Translations under genes and position numbers: made by a program
The notes under the pieces: generated by a model
Seen by the model: the letters and a program-made list of their open reading frames with translations, nothing else
Databases searched by the model: none
What the model was told of the DNA's origin: nothing
In this document: piece after piece, positions 15,582 to 24,403 of the stretch
Position numbering within the stretch: the first letter of the stretch is position 1
Layout of the letters: every line of letters begins with the position of its first letter
Assembly (NCBI GenBank): GCA_903929765.1
Contig: CAIYVX010000055.1
Coordinates: 1 to 64,000 of the forward strand
DNA length: 64,000 nt
From: an uncultured Planctomycetia bacterium
GTDB taxonomy: Bacteria > Planctomycetota > Phycisphaerae > FEN-1346 > JAACEH01
Reading direction: 5' to 3'

Positions 15582-17051
15582 TTGAGGATCAACCGGTTAG
15601 CTTTCGTAGTTCCGCTGGTTGCGGCGGTGGTTGGCGTTTGGGCTTTCGTCTCATGGTACGGCGAGGCCCAGAGCGTGACGGCGCGCGTGCGCGAACCCGG
15701 CCAGGACGACCGTGCGCCGGCGGAGCTGAGCGGCTCGGCGGCGCGGCCGGAACGCGGGTTGACCATCGGCTCGGGTGTGCCGGCAAAGCTGGCGGGGTCG
15801 TGGCCGCAGTTTCGCGGTCCGGGCCGCGACGGCGTGGCGGCGGCTGGAGAGCGGGTGGCGCGGACCTGGCCGAGCGGCGGGCCGGAGGTACTCTGGCGGA
15901 CGCCGGTGGGCGAGGGCCATGCGGGACCGGTGATCAGCCGCGGCCGGGTTTACCTGGTGGATTACGATCGCGACCAGAAAGAAGACGCGATTCGGTGCCT
16001 GTCGCTGGCCGACGGCGGGGAAATCTGGCGGTACGGCTACGCGGTGTCAGTTAAGCGCAATCACGGCATGTCGCGGACGGCGCCGGCGGTGGAGGGGAAG
16101 TTCGTGGTGGCCCTGGGGCCGAAGTGCCAGGTGCATTGCCTGAACGCCGAGACGGGCGAACTGATTTGGAAGAAGGATCTGGTCCGGGAGTTCGGGACGA
16201 CCGTGCCGCCGTGGTACGCGGGGCAATGTCCGCTGATCGACCAGGGCCGGGTGATCCTGGCGCCGAGCGGCGGCGAGGCGCTGCTCGTGGCGGTGGATCT
16301 GGCCAGCGGGCAGGTGGTCTGGAAGACGCCGAATCCCGATGGCTGGAAGATGACGCATTCGTCGATCATGGCGGTGGAGGTCGGCGGCGTGCGGCAATAT
16401 GTTTATTGCGGGAGCCGGGGCGTGATTGCGGTGGCGGCCGACGACGGGCGGACGCTCTGGACCTGGCCGGAGTGGAAGATCAGCATTGCGGCGGTGCCGA
16501 CGCCGGTGGTGGTGCCGGGAGATCGGTTGTTTTTCACGGGCGGTTACGAAGCCGGCAGCGAGATGGTGCAATTGGTTCCAGACGGCGGCGAAATCAAGGT
16601 CAAGGAAACGTTTCGCCTCAAGCCGGCGGTTTTTGCCTGTGAGCAGCAGACGCCGATCCTGTACCAGGAGCACATATATGGAGTGGCGTATAACGGGCAA
16701 CTGACCTGCATCGACCTGGCGGGCCAACGGCTCTGGTCGAGCGGGGCGAAGGCGAAGTTCGGGCTGGGACCGCTGGTGATGGCCGACGGGGTGATCTATT
16801 GCCTGGCGGACGAGACGGGCGAACTGGTCATGGCCGAGGCGTCGCCGGCGGGATACCACGAGTTGGGCCGCAAGAATCTGCTCGACGGGCGCGATTCGTG
16901 GGCGCCGATGGCCGTGGCGGACGGACGGTTGATTTTGCGGGAAGGCAACCACGAGATCGAAGGCGGCAAAGACGTGACGGAGATGATTTGCGTGCGAATC
17001 GGGCCGGAGCTTGGCGCGGCGGCGAAGGAAACGGCGGAGGCGGGAAAGTGA
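15582..17051 (+). CDS. Membrane-anchored PQQ-type beta-propeller
   Basis: 489 residues from TTG 15582, which is followed directly by the anchor RLAFVVPLVAAVVGVWAF; GAGGA lies 8-12 bases before. The reading frame is open further upstream, but that part crosses a hairpin repeat and the previous gene and is not protein-like. After the anchor comes SWPQFRGPGRDGVA, then blades such as CLNAETGELIWK, AVDLASGQVVWK and AVAADDGRTLW. A TATAAT hexamer at 15553-15558 might mark a promoter, but no good -35 is seen. The stop overlaps the next start by four bases, beginning the long chain of coupled genes. Start choice is the least certain part. Confidence 0.75.
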   Translation: MRINRLAFVVPLVAAVVGVWAFVSWYGEAQSVTARVREPGQDDRAPAELSGSAARPERGLTIGSGVPAKLAGSWPQFRGPGRDGVAAAGERVARTWPSGGPEVLWRTPVGEGHAGPVISRGRVYLVDYDRDQKEDAIRCLSLADGGEIWRYGYAVSVKRNHGMSRTAPAVEGKFVVALGPKCQVHCLNAETGELIWKKDLVREFGTTVPPWYAGQCPLIDQGRVILAPSGGEALLVAVDLASGQVVWKTPNPDGWKMTHSSIMAVEVGGVRQYVYCGSRGVIAVAADDGRTLWTWPEWKISIAAVPTPVVVPGDRLFFTGGYEAGSEMVQLVPDGGEIKVKETFRLKPAVFACEQQTPILYQEHIYGVAYNGQLTCIDLAGQRLWSSGAKAKFGLGPLVMADGVIYCLADETGELVMAEASPAGYHELGRKNLLDGRDSWAPMAVADGRLILREGNHEIEGGKDVTEMICVRIGPELGAAAKETAEAGK

Positions 17052-17995
17052 ATTTGCGTGCGGCGGGCCTGATTATTCTCTTGGTGGCGGTCGGTGCGGC
17101 CGGTTGTTCCCACGAGCGGCCGGCGCCGGCGGCGCAGGGCAGGTCGGCGGCGAAGGCGCGGACTCCGCTCGGGTACCGGATTGCGCGGATCGTCGAACCG
17201 AAGGTCGAGAAGCTTTGCGGCATCGCGGTGGATGAGCGGGGCGGGATATATCTGGCCGGGCGGCCGGGCGTGGTGATCTTCGACGCGGCCTGGCAGCGTC
17301 AGGGCGAACTGCGGACGCCGCAGCCGGCCGCGGCGGTGGCCCTGGGCGAGGACGGGAAGATTTTCGTTGCCGAACGGCAGAAGATTCACGTGTTTGAGCG
17401 CAACGGGCGCGAGGCGGCGGCGTGGGGCACGCCCGGGGCGGGGAGCGGGCAGTTGAGTTATGTGACGGCGGTGGCGGCGAGCGGGACGGACGTCTGGGTG
17501 GCGGACGCAGGGAATCGCGTGGTGCATCGGTTCGCGGCGACGGGCGATTTTATCGATGATTTCGGCGGCCGCGATCCGGTCACGGGCGCGCCGGGGATCG
17601 TTTGTCCCAGCCCGTTCCTGGGCTGCGCGGTGGCGGCCGATGGGACGCTGTGGGTGGGCAATCCTGGCAAGTGGCGCGTGGAAAATTATGATCTGAACGG
17701 GAAGATGGTCGAGGTCTGGGGTCGCAATGGCTTGTCGGCCGAAACGTTCGCGGGCTGCTGCAATCCGGTGACGCTGGCCGTGACGGCGGAGGGGAACTTC
17801 ATCACGGCCGAGAAGGGCCTGGCGCGGGTGAAACTGCTGGACCGGACGGGTAAGCTTCTGGCGGTAATGCCGGGCGACGAATTTTCGATTCAGAGCAGCG
17901 GGATGACGGTTGCGGCGGACAAGGCGGGACGGATTTACGTGGCCGATCCGGCGAGTGATAAGGTGGTGATTTTTGAATTGGAGCGGAAGCAGTGA
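17048..17995 (+). CDS. NHL-repeat lipoprotein
   Basis: 315 residues from GTG 17048, which overlaps the preceding stop (GTGA). The N terminus is a lipoprotein signal, with Cys about residue 19 after VGAAG and then a Ser/Pro/Ala linker. The body is an NHL-type beta-propeller: GIAVDERGGIYLAG, AVALGEDGKIFVAE, VAASGTDVWVADAGNR, CAVAADGTLWVGN and MTVAADKAGRIYVADP mark the blades. It should be tethered to the outer face of the inner membrane or to the outer membrane. NHL propellers usually mediate protein or ligand contacts. Encoded between a PQQ-type propeller and Tat ferredoxins, it may be the docking part of the redox assembly (inference). Confidence 0.8.
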   Translation: MNLRAAGLIILLVAVGAAGCSHERPAPAAQGRSAAKARTPLGYRIARIVEPKVEKLCGIAVDERGGIYLAGRPGVVIFDAAWQRQGELRTPQPAAAVALGEDGKIFVAERQKIHVFERNGREAAAWGTPGAGSGQLSYVTAVAASGTDVWVADAGNRVVHRFAATGDFIDDFGGRDPVTGAPGIVCPSPFLGCAVAADGTLWVGNPGKWRVENYDLNGKMVEVWGRNGLSAETFAGCCNPVTLAVTAEGNFITAEKGLARVKLLDRTGKLLAVMPGDEFSIQSSGMTVAADKAGRIYVADPASDKVVIFELERKQ

Positions 17996-18294
17996 AAGCG
18001 GCCGGTAATCAATCAATAAATCGCCGTGAGGTTTTCGGTCGCCTCGGGCGCTGGGTCGGGCTGCTGGCGCTGGGGGCGGTGGTGGCGCGGCTGACTTTTG
18101 GGCGGCGCGGCGGCGGAACAAGCGGTGGGGTACGGCGGTCGTTTTCGAGTCGGTGCGGCGAGTGTTCGGCGATCAACGTCTGCCTGTTGCCGGAGGCGGA
18201 GGCGGCGCGGGTTCAGGGGGTCGGTCTGGTCGGAGCGGCGCGCGGTTCGCCGGGGGCGGGACCGGTCCGGCCGCTCTGCCGGGCGGCGGGATGA
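17992..18294 (+). CDS. Small Tat-exported protein with four cysteines
   Basis: 100 residues; GTG 17992 overlaps the preceding stop. The N terminus carries a twin-arginine motif (NRREVFGRLG) and a hydrophobic stretch (VGLLALGAVVA), so export of a folded, cofactor-bearing protein is likely. The mature part has CGECSAINVC and one more Cys near the end, enough to bind a single metal or Fe-S centre, but no standard ferredoxin spacing is complete. I do not recognise the family. Position immediately before a NapG-like Tat ferredoxin, with four-base overlaps on both sides, supports a real gene whose product works with it. Confidence 0.6.
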   Translation: MKAAGNQSINRREVFGRLGRWVGLLALGAVVARLTFGRRGGGTSGGVRRSFSSRCGECSAINVCLLPEAEAARVQGVGLVGAARGSPGAGPVRPLCRAAG

Positions 18295-18902
18295 GAATGG
18301 ATATGGAAACGGATAAGAATCGTCAACCGTTCAATCGCCGGCAGTTTCTCAAGGCGGCGCTGCAAGGCGCGGCGGCCGTGTCGGTCGGCGGGCTGGTGGC
18401 GGCAGCGGCATCGCGGTCGGCCGGCGCGGGGCAGATCTGGCAGATCAACCCGTTCAAGTGCATTCAGTGCGGCAACTGCCGGGTGAACTGCGTGCTGAAG
18501 GAATCGGCGGTGAAGGCGGTACACGATTTTACAATGTGCGGCTATTGCGACCTGTGCACCGGGTTTTTCCATCCGGAGCCGAACGACCTGAATACCGGGG
18601 CCGAGAACCAGCTTTGCCCGTCGGGGGCCCTGGTGCGGAAGTACACGCAGGAGGATCCGTATTTCGAGTACACCATCGACGAGACGATTTGCACCGGCTG
18701 CGGGAAGTGCGTCAAGGGCTGCACGAGTTTCGGCAACGGTTCGCTCTACCTCCAGGTGCGGCACGACCGCTGCAAACATTGCAATGAATGTCTGATTGCG
18801 GCGCGTTGTCCGGCGGGGGCGTTCATTCGGGTTCCGGCCGACAAGCCTTATGTGGTGAAACATTTGGGCGAGGGGGCGATCGTCGGGGAGGAGGCCAGAT
18901 GA
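18291..18902 (+). CDS. Tat-exported polyferredoxin, NapG-like
   Basis: 203 residues from ATG 18291, inside the preceding stop (ATGA). A Tat signal (NRRQFLKAAL then a hydrophobic run) precedes four [4Fe-4S] sites: CIQCGNCRVNC, CGYCDLC with a later Cys, CTGCGKCVKGC and CKHCNECLIAARCP. This matches the NapG/DmsB type of periplasmic electron-transfer subunit. In nitrate reductase systems NapG works with membrane-bound NapH to pass electrons from quinol to a periplasmic enzyme; here the next gene is NapH-like, but no terminal reductase is encoded in the window. Adjoining beta-propeller genes are the only periplasmic partners visible. Confidence 0.85.
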   Translation: MRMDMETDKNRQPFNRRQFLKAALQGAAAVSVGGLVAAAASRSAGAGQIWQINPFKCIQCGNCRVNCVLKESAVKAVHDFTMCGYCDLCTGFFHPEPNDLNTGAENQLCPSGALVRKYTQEDPYFEYTIDETICTGCGKCVKGCTSFGNGSLYLQVRHDRCKHCNECLIAARCPAGAFIRVPADKPYVVKHLGEGAIVGEEAR

Positions 18903-19762
18903 AGTTCGCGGGCCGCCTCCGATTCTTTGCGACGATGGTTCTTGCCGCCGCGGCGATTGCGGTCGCGGCCGGGGCGGCGCTGGGTGTGGAGCGGTTTCCG
19001 CCGCCGGACTTCGATACGCACAAATTGCCGGCGATGGTGCAGCCGTTGCCGCCGGGCGACGTGCGGGATTATGTCCACGTCGGACTGCTGGCAGCGGGGC
19101 TGATTATCGCGACGTGGCTGGTCTTGGTGCGGCGGTCGCGGCGCGGCGTGGCGATTCTGTCGGTGGCGTCACTGGCCTATTTCGGTTTCTATATTGGAGG
19201 CTGTATCTGTCCCATCGGATCGATTCAGAACGTGGCGGCGGGCCTGGCGGATTCGAGTTATGTGCTGCCGTGGACGGTGATCGCGGTGTTCGCGCTGCCG
19301 GTGGTGTTTGCGCTGCTGGTGGGGCGGGTGTTTTGCAGCAGTGTTTGTCCGCTGGGGGCGATTCAGGATTTGGTGCTGCTGCGGCAGGTGCGCGTGCCGA
19401 CCTGGCTGCAATATCCGCTGGGGCTGCTGCCGTATGTTTATCTCGGGGCGGGAATTTTATTTGCGACGCTCGGCGGGCAGTTCATCATTTGTGAATACGA
19501 TCCATTTGTCTCGTTTTTCCGGCAGGGCGGGCGACCGGGGATTATTTATTTCGGGGCGGGGCTGCTCCTGCTGGGGATGTTCGTCGGGCGGCCATATTGC
19601 CGGTTTCTTTGTCCATACGGAGCCTTGCTGGGCCTATGTTCCCGCGTGGCCCGGTGGCGGGTGAGCGTGACGCCGGACGAGTGCGTCAACTGCCGGCTGT
19701 GCGAGAGTGCCTGTCCTTACGGCTCGATCCGGCCTTCGACCGAGGAAGGGGAGCCGGCGTGA
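18899..19762 (+). CDS. Polytopic membrane ferredoxin, NapH/CcoG/NosR-like
   Basis: 287 residues; ATG 18899 overlaps the previous stop. About five to six hydrophobic helices carry the CxxxCP motifs typical of NapH, CcoG and NosR (CSSVCPLGAI, CRFLCPYGAL, and a related CICPIGSI), and a C-terminal [4Fe-4S] site (CVNCRLCESACP). In NapH these features couple quinol oxidation to electron transfer across the membrane. A short N-terminal signal-like helix and a periplasmic loop (ERFPPPDFDTHKLP) precede the first CxxxCP region. It is the natural membrane partner of the Tat ferredoxin upstream. The direction of electron flow cannot be read from the sequence. Confidence 0.85.
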   Translation: MKFAGRLRFFATMVLAAAAIAVAAGAALGVERFPPPDFDTHKLPAMVQPLPPGDVRDYVHVGLLAAGLIIATWLVLVRRSRRGVAILSVASLAYFGFYIGGCICPIGSIQNVAAGLADSSYVLPWTVIAVFALPVVFALLVGRVFCSSVCPLGAIQDLVLLRQVRVPTWLQYPLGLLPYVYLGAGILFATLGGQFIICEYDPFVSFFRQGGRPGIIYFGAGLLLLGMFVGRPYCRFLCPYGALLGLCSRVARWRVSVTPDECVNCRLCESACPYGSIRPSTEEGEPA

Positions 19763-20193
19763 AAATTCTGCGACGGCTGATCATCCTCCTATTGCCGGCG
19801 GTGCTGGCGGCGCTCGGATATTTCGCCGGGCCGGCCATGTCGCGGATGAACGCGACGGTGGCCCTGGCCGACCAGGTTCTAACGGACACAGGTTCCGGTG
19901 ATGAGGAGCGGTCGAACGAACTCCAGGCTTTTTACGCGAAGAGCCAATCGCCGGACGACCTGGTAGCCGAGGCCCGGCGAATCGAAGAACGGTTTCGCGT
20001 CGGCGCGGCGATCTTCGGATTCTGGTGCGGGCTGGTGGCGGCGCTGCAGGTTGCGGCGGCGGGACGGGTGCGGCGGCGGAGGGTTTACGAAATTGATCAC
20101 GGGACGTGCGTGGCGTGCGGGCGGTGCTTTATGAGTTGTCCGAAGGAGCGGTCGAGATTGAAGAATCTCGATCTGGCGCGCGGGGCGAAATGA
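19759..20193 (+). CDS. Small membrane protein with one ferredoxin site
   Basis: 144 residues; GTG 19759 overlaps the previous stop. An N-terminal membrane helix (LIILLLPAVLAALGYFAG), a polar stretch that may be periplasmic, and a second helix (AAIFGFWCGLVAALQVA) lead to a basic turn and a C-terminal CVACGRCFMSCPKE. With two helices the cluster would face the cytoplasm, a suitable entry point between the soluble NADH module and the membrane ferredoxin (inference from topology). Only one [4Fe-4S] site is present and the protein ends 15-20 residues after it, so it is shorter than two-cluster ferredoxins. No named family recognised. Confidence 0.7.
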   Translation: MKILRRLIILLLPAVLAALGYFAGPAMSRMNATVALADQVLTDTGSGDEERSNELQAFYAKSQSPDDLVAEARRIEERFRVGAAIFGFWCGLVAALQVAAAGRVRRRRVYEIDHGTCVACGRCFMSCPKERSRLKNLDLARGAK

Positions 20194-22019
20194 CGGATCA
20201 AGCGGGCACAACTTCTTCTGCTCCTGAACAAGGCCGTGCGGCGACCTGGCGGTTTGCGGCGCTGTCGCTGGCGGTGGTGGCGGCGGTCTTTTCGACGGCG
20301 GTCGGCGGGGTGATGGTCTGGGTGCACGTCAACGACGCGGACAATGTCTGGACGAATGCAGCGCCGATGGCGAGGCTGGAAAGCCAACTCGCCGAGCGGC
20401 CGGTCGATGCGGCGCTGAAGGAGAAGATTCGGCAGCAGGATCAGGAGTCGCGTGCGGAGTTTTTCCGGCGGCAGAAGGAACTCCAGATGGGCGGATGGCT
20501 GCTGCTGGCGGGGCTGGCGATTTTCCTGGCGGCGGCCAAGTGCTATGCGGCGCTGCGACCGAAGACGGTCGAAGTGCCGACGTGCGCGGCACCGACGCGA
20601 GCCGAGTGGTTGCAGCGGGCCAGGCGTGAGGCGTGGGCCGTGACGGCGGGCGGGGCGGCGCTGGCGGTCGGTCTGGGCGGTGTGGTGATTTTGGGGCATG
20701 AGCGTCTGCCGGGTGTGCCACAAGTGGCGGTTTTGGAGGAAGTGGCGGCGCTGCCCGTGGCGGAGACGTGGCCGATGTTCCGGGGGCCGACGGCCAGGGG
20801 AATTGTGACGCCGGGCGATTGGCCGCAGAGCTGGGACACGAAGACGGGCGAGAACGTACTCTGGAAATGCGCGATTCCGGGCGAGGGGAACAGTTCGCCG
20901 GTGGTCTGGGGCGAACGGGTTTTTATGACCAGCGCGGACGCGGAGCATCGCTGGCTGCACTGCGTTGATGCCAGCGCGGGGAAGGTGTTGTGGTCGAGCG
21001 AGGAGAAGTCGCCGCCGGGGGCGCCGGGGCCGGACCAGGTCAAGCCGCCGCTCGATGACACGGGCTATGCGGCTCCGACGGCGGCAACCGACGGGACCCG
21101 CGTCTACGTCACTTACGCCAACGCGGACGTGGCGGCCTTCGACTTCGCGGGCAAACAACTTTGGGTTATCAACCTGGGCGTGCCGCAGAGCAGTTACGGT
21201 CTGGCCTCGTCGCCGATCATTTATAAGAATTTGTTGATTCTTCAGCATGACCAGGGCGGCGAGGCCGAGGACCGGCTGTCGTCGATCGTGGCCCTGGACG
21301 TCCGGACCGGGCGGATCGTCTGGCAAACGCCGCGCCCGGTGCCGGGGTCGTGGAGTTCTCCGATACTGATGCGGCCCGATCAGGCGAATGAACGGCTGGA
21401 ACTGGTTGCCTGCGGCACGCCGTGGGTCATGGCCTATGATCCCGCGTCGGGCCGGGAATTGTGGCGGGCCAAGTGCTTCAGCGGCGACGTGGCCCCGAGT
21501 CCGGTGGCGGCGGGCGGCGTGGTCGTGGCCGGTGTGGCGGATTTGTCGGATGGCAGCAAATCGAGGCTTCTGGCGATTCGCGCCGGCGGCGCGGGCGACG
21601 TGACCGCGACTAACATTCTCTGGTCCACCGATGATAACGTTCCAAAGATCGCCAGCCCGGTGGCTGATGGGGAGCGCGGCCTGGCGGTAGGCGGTGATAG
21701 TCACGGCGTGGCCTGTTACAACACGCATACCGGCAAGGTTTTGTGGGCGCACGATTTCGAGAACGCCGCCTACACGCCGTCGCCCGTTTTGGCCGACGAC
21801 ATGGTGTACCTGCCGGTGGAGGACGGGCGGACGTTCGTCTTCCGCCTGGTCGACAAATTTGAGTTGCTGCACATCTGCAAGATCGAGGAGCAGATCGTAA
21901 CCTCTCCGGCCTTCGCCGGAGGACGGATTTATATTCGCGGGAAGAATAGTTTGTATTGTATCGGGCGGCGCAGCGGGAGCGCGGCTACGGCTTCGCCGGC
22001 GACGGAGGGGAAAAAATGA
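20190..22019 (+). CDS. Multi-helix membrane protein with PQQ-type propeller
   Basis: 609 residues; ATG 20190 overlaps the previous stop. Three N-terminal membrane helices (about residues 20-45, 98-115 and 150-168) are unusual for this propeller type. A charged coil (ALKEKIRQQDQESRAEFFRRQ) lies between the first two. The propeller begins at WPMFRGPTARG and continues with blades such as CVDASAGKVLW, ALDVRTGRIVW and YNTHTGKVLW; it ends about 15 residues before the stop. The three-helix anchor and its position between ferredoxin and NADH-module genes suggest an integral part of the membrane complex rather than a free chaperone. Actual PQQ or haem binding is not evident. Confidence 0.8.
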   Translation: MTDQAGTTSSAPEQGRAATWRFAALSLAVVAAVFSTAVGGVMVWVHVNDADNVWTNAAPMARLESQLAERPVDAALKEKIRQQDQESRAEFFRRQKELQMGGWLLLAGLAIFLAAAKCYAALRPKTVEVPTCAAPTRAEWLQRARREAWAVTAGGAALAVGLGGVVILGHERLPGVPQVAVLEEVAALPVAETWPMFRGPTARGIVTPGDWPQSWDTKTGENVLWKCAIPGEGNSSPVVWGERVFMTSADAEHRWLHCVDASAGKVLWSSEEKSPPGAPGPDQVKPPLDDTGYAAPTAATDGTRVYVTYANADVAAFDFAGKQLWVINLGVPQSSYGLASSPIIYKNLLILQHDQGGEAEDRLSSIVALDVRTGRIVWQTPRPVPGSWSSPILMRPDQANERLELVACGTPWVMAYDPASGRELWRAKCFSGDVAPSPVAAGGVVVAGVADLSDGSKSRLLAIRAGGAGDVTATNILWSTDDNVPKIASPVADGERGLAVGGDSHGVACYNTHTGKVLWAHDFENAAYTPSPVLADDMVYLPVEDGRTFVFRLVDKFELLHICKIEEQIVTSPAFAGGRIYIRGKNSLYCIGRRSGSAATASPATEGKK

Positions 22020-24403
22020 GCCGGACCGTCTCAACCTCGCCGGCGACCATCGACCTGACTGCGGTTGAGCGGATGGTCCGCGCCGCCGGGACGGGCCGGG
22101 ACGCCGTGATCCCGATTCTCCAGGCGATTCAGGCTGAGTACCGCTACCTGCCCGAGGCGGCGCTGCGGCGCGTCTGCGAACTGACGGAGATTACGCCGGC
22201 CCAGATCAGCGGCGTGGCGACGTTCTACAACCAGTTCCGCCACGCGCCGGTGGGCGAACACATCATCCGCGTCTGCCACGGCACGGCCTGCCATGTGGCG
22301 GGGGTGCCGCTGGTGACGGACGCTTTGCGCCGGCACCTGGGACTGAAGACGGAAGCTGAGGACACGGACCGGGAGGGCCGGTTTACGGTCGAAAAGGTGC
22401 CGTGTCTGGGCTGCTGCACGCTGGCCCCGGTGCTACAGATTGACGACGTGACTTATGGCCATCTGACGCCACAATCGGTGCCGGAGGTGCTGGAAGATTT
22501 TCTACGCCGGACAAAAGCCACGGCATCCCTGGGCAATGCTGTGGGCTTTAAAGGCCCGGAGTTGGGGGAGATCCGCATCGGCCTGGGTTCGTGTTGCCAG
22601 GCCCAGGGGAGCGCGAGTGTCCGCGAGGCGATCAGTGCGACGCTGGCCGAGTCGGGGGCGGCGGTGGTGGTGAAGCGCGTGGGCTGCGTGGGCATGTGCC
22701 ATCAGACGCCGCTGGTTGAAGTCCGCCCGGCGGGTGGCGAGCCGCAGATGTTCGCCAAGGTCAAGGCGGCGGACGCGCGGGAGATCGTGCTGTCGCAATT
22801 CCGGCCGCGCGGGATCGTGCGGCGGATCGGCTATGAAGTTCGGAGTTTCATTGAGAGTTTTACGGGCGAGGAGTCCGGGCGGGAACGGGCGGCGAGCCTG
22901 GCGATTAATGCCCGCGAAGATCCGGTCTGTGCGTTCCTGGGTCCGCAGCAGCACGTGGCGACGGAGTACGGCGGACAGATTGATCCGACGAATCTGGATG
23001 AATATCTGCGGCACGACGGGTTCAAGGCCCTGGAGCGCTGCCTGGGGGAATGGGATGAGGAAAAAATCATCGCGGAGATGCACACGGCGGGACTGCGTGG
23101 CCGGGGCGGGGCGGGATTCCCGACGGGCGTGAAGTGGGCCACGGTGCGGGTGGCGGCGGGTGAGCGGAAGTTCGCCATCTGCAACGGCGACGAGGGCGAC
23201 CCCGGGGCGTTTATGGACCGGATGATTCTGGAGTCGTTCCCGTATCGCGTGATCGAGGGGTTGGCGATTGCGGCCCGGGCGGTCGGTGCGCACGAGGCGG
23301 TGTTCTACATTCGCGAGGAGTACCCGCTGGCGACGGAGCGGATCGCCGAGGCGATAGCGAAATGTGAGGAGCGCGGGATTCTGGGGCCGCACATCTTAGG
23401 GCATGACTTTTCGCTCCGCGTGACGCTGAAAAAGGGGGCCGGGGCGTTTGTCTGCGGCGAGGAGACGGCCCTGGTGGCTTCGGTGGAAGGCCGGCGTGGG
23501 ATGCCGCGGCTGCGCCCGCCGTACCCGGCCGAGCTGGGGCTGTGGGGGCAGCCGACGCTCGTGAATAATGTCGAGACGTATGCCTGCGTGCCGTGGATCA
23601 TCCGTCACGGCGGGGCGGCGTTTGCGGCCATGGGGACGCCGACGAGTCGGGGGACGAAAGTTTTCGCCCTGGCCGGCCGAGTGAAGCGCGGCGGGTTGAT
23701 CGAAGTGCCGATGGGCGTGACGCTGCGGCGCATCGTCGAGGAGATCGGTGGCGGGACCAAGAGCGGGCGGCCGTTCAAGGCGGTGCAGGTCGGCGGGCCG
23801 TCGGGCGGGTGCATTCCGGCGTCGCTGGCGGACACGCCGGTGGACTACGAGGAGCTGGCCCGGGCCGGATCGATCATGGGGTCGGGCGGGCTGGTGGTGC
23901 TGGACGAGGGCGACTGCATGGTGGACATCGCCCGGTATTTTTTGAGTTTCACGCAGGACCAGTCGTGCGGGAAGTGTACGTTTTGCCGGATCGGGACGAA
24001 ACGGATGCTGGAGATTCTGGAGCGGCTGTGCGCGGGGCAGGGGCGGGCGGCGGACCTGGCGGCCCTGGAGAATCTGGCGGACCGGGTGCGGCGGACGAGC
24101 CTGTGCGGACTGGGTCGGACGGCGCCGAATCCGGTGCTTTCGACGCTGCGCCATTTTCGGGCGGAGTATGAGGCGCACCTGGCGGGGCGCTGTCCGGCGA
24201 AGCGGTGCCCGGCGCTGATTAGATATCGAATTAACGATAAGTGCATCGGATGCACACGCTGCGCCCAGCGCTGCCCGGTGGAGGCCATCGCCCCGCGGCC
24301 CTACGAGCAGCACGAGGTGGACGCGGCCAAGTGCGTGCGGTGCGGGACGTGCAAGGCGGTTTGTCCGGTGGACGCGGTGGAGGTGGAGACGGGCCATGGT
24401 TAA
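22016..24403 (+). CDS. NuoE-NuoF fusion, NADH-oxidising flavin/Fe-S subunit
   Basis: 795 residues; ATG 22016 overlaps the previous stop. Domains in order: a NuoE-like thioredoxin-fold [2Fe-2S] domain (CHGTAC and CLGCC), a second short thioredoxin-like [2Fe-2S] domain (GSCCQ and CVGMC), a NuoF core with FMN/NADH motifs RGRGGAGFPTG, GDEGDPGAFMD and GAGAFVCGEE, the [4Fe-4S] site CGKCTFC plus the Cys of LCGLG, and a C-terminal two-cluster ferredoxin (CIGCTRCAQRCP, CVRCGTCKAVCP). This layout is that of HydB, formate dehydrogenase beta and Stn/Bfu-type electron-bifurcating flavoproteins. It should be a soluble cytoplasmic NADH-reacting unit. Partner genes on both sides suggest delivery to, or supply from, the membrane ferredoxins. 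Confidence 0.88.
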   Translation: MSRTVSTSPATIDLTAVERMVRAAGTGRDAVIPILQAIQAEYRYLPEAALRRVCELTEITPAQISGVATFYNQFRHAPVGEHIIRVCHGTACHVAGVPLVTDALRRHLGLKTEAEDTDREGRFTVEKVPCLGCCTLAPVLQIDDVTYGHLTPQSVPEVLEDFLRRTKATASLGNAVGFKGPELGEIRIGLGSCCQAQGSASVREAISATLAESGAAVVVKRVGCVGMCHQTPLVEVRPAGGEPQMFAKVKAADAREIVLSQFRPRGIVRRIGYEVRSFIESFTGEESGRERAASLAINAREDPVCAFLGPQQHVATEYGGQIDPTNLDEYLRHDGFKALERCLGEWDEEKIIAEMHTAGLRGRGGAGFPTGVKWATVRVAAGERKFAICNGDEGDPGAFMDRMILESFPYRVIEGLAIAARAVGAHEAVFYIREEYPLATERIAEAIAKCEERGILGPHILGHDFSLRVTLKKGAGAFVCGEETALVASVEGRRGMPRLRPPYPAELGLWGQPTLVNNVETYACVPWIIRHGGAAFAAMGTPTSRGTKVFALAGRVKRGGLIEVPMGVTLRRIVEEIGGGTKSGRPFKAVQVGGPSGGCIPASLADTPVDYEELARAGSIMGSGGLVVLDEGDCMVDIARYFLSFTQDQSCGKCTFCRIGTKRMLEILERLCAGQGRAADLAALENLADRVRRTSLCGLGRTAPNPVLSTLRHFRAEYEAHLAGRCPAKRCPALIRYRINDKCIGCTRCAQRCPVEAIAPRPYEQHEVDAAKCVRCGTCKAVCPVDAVEVETGHG

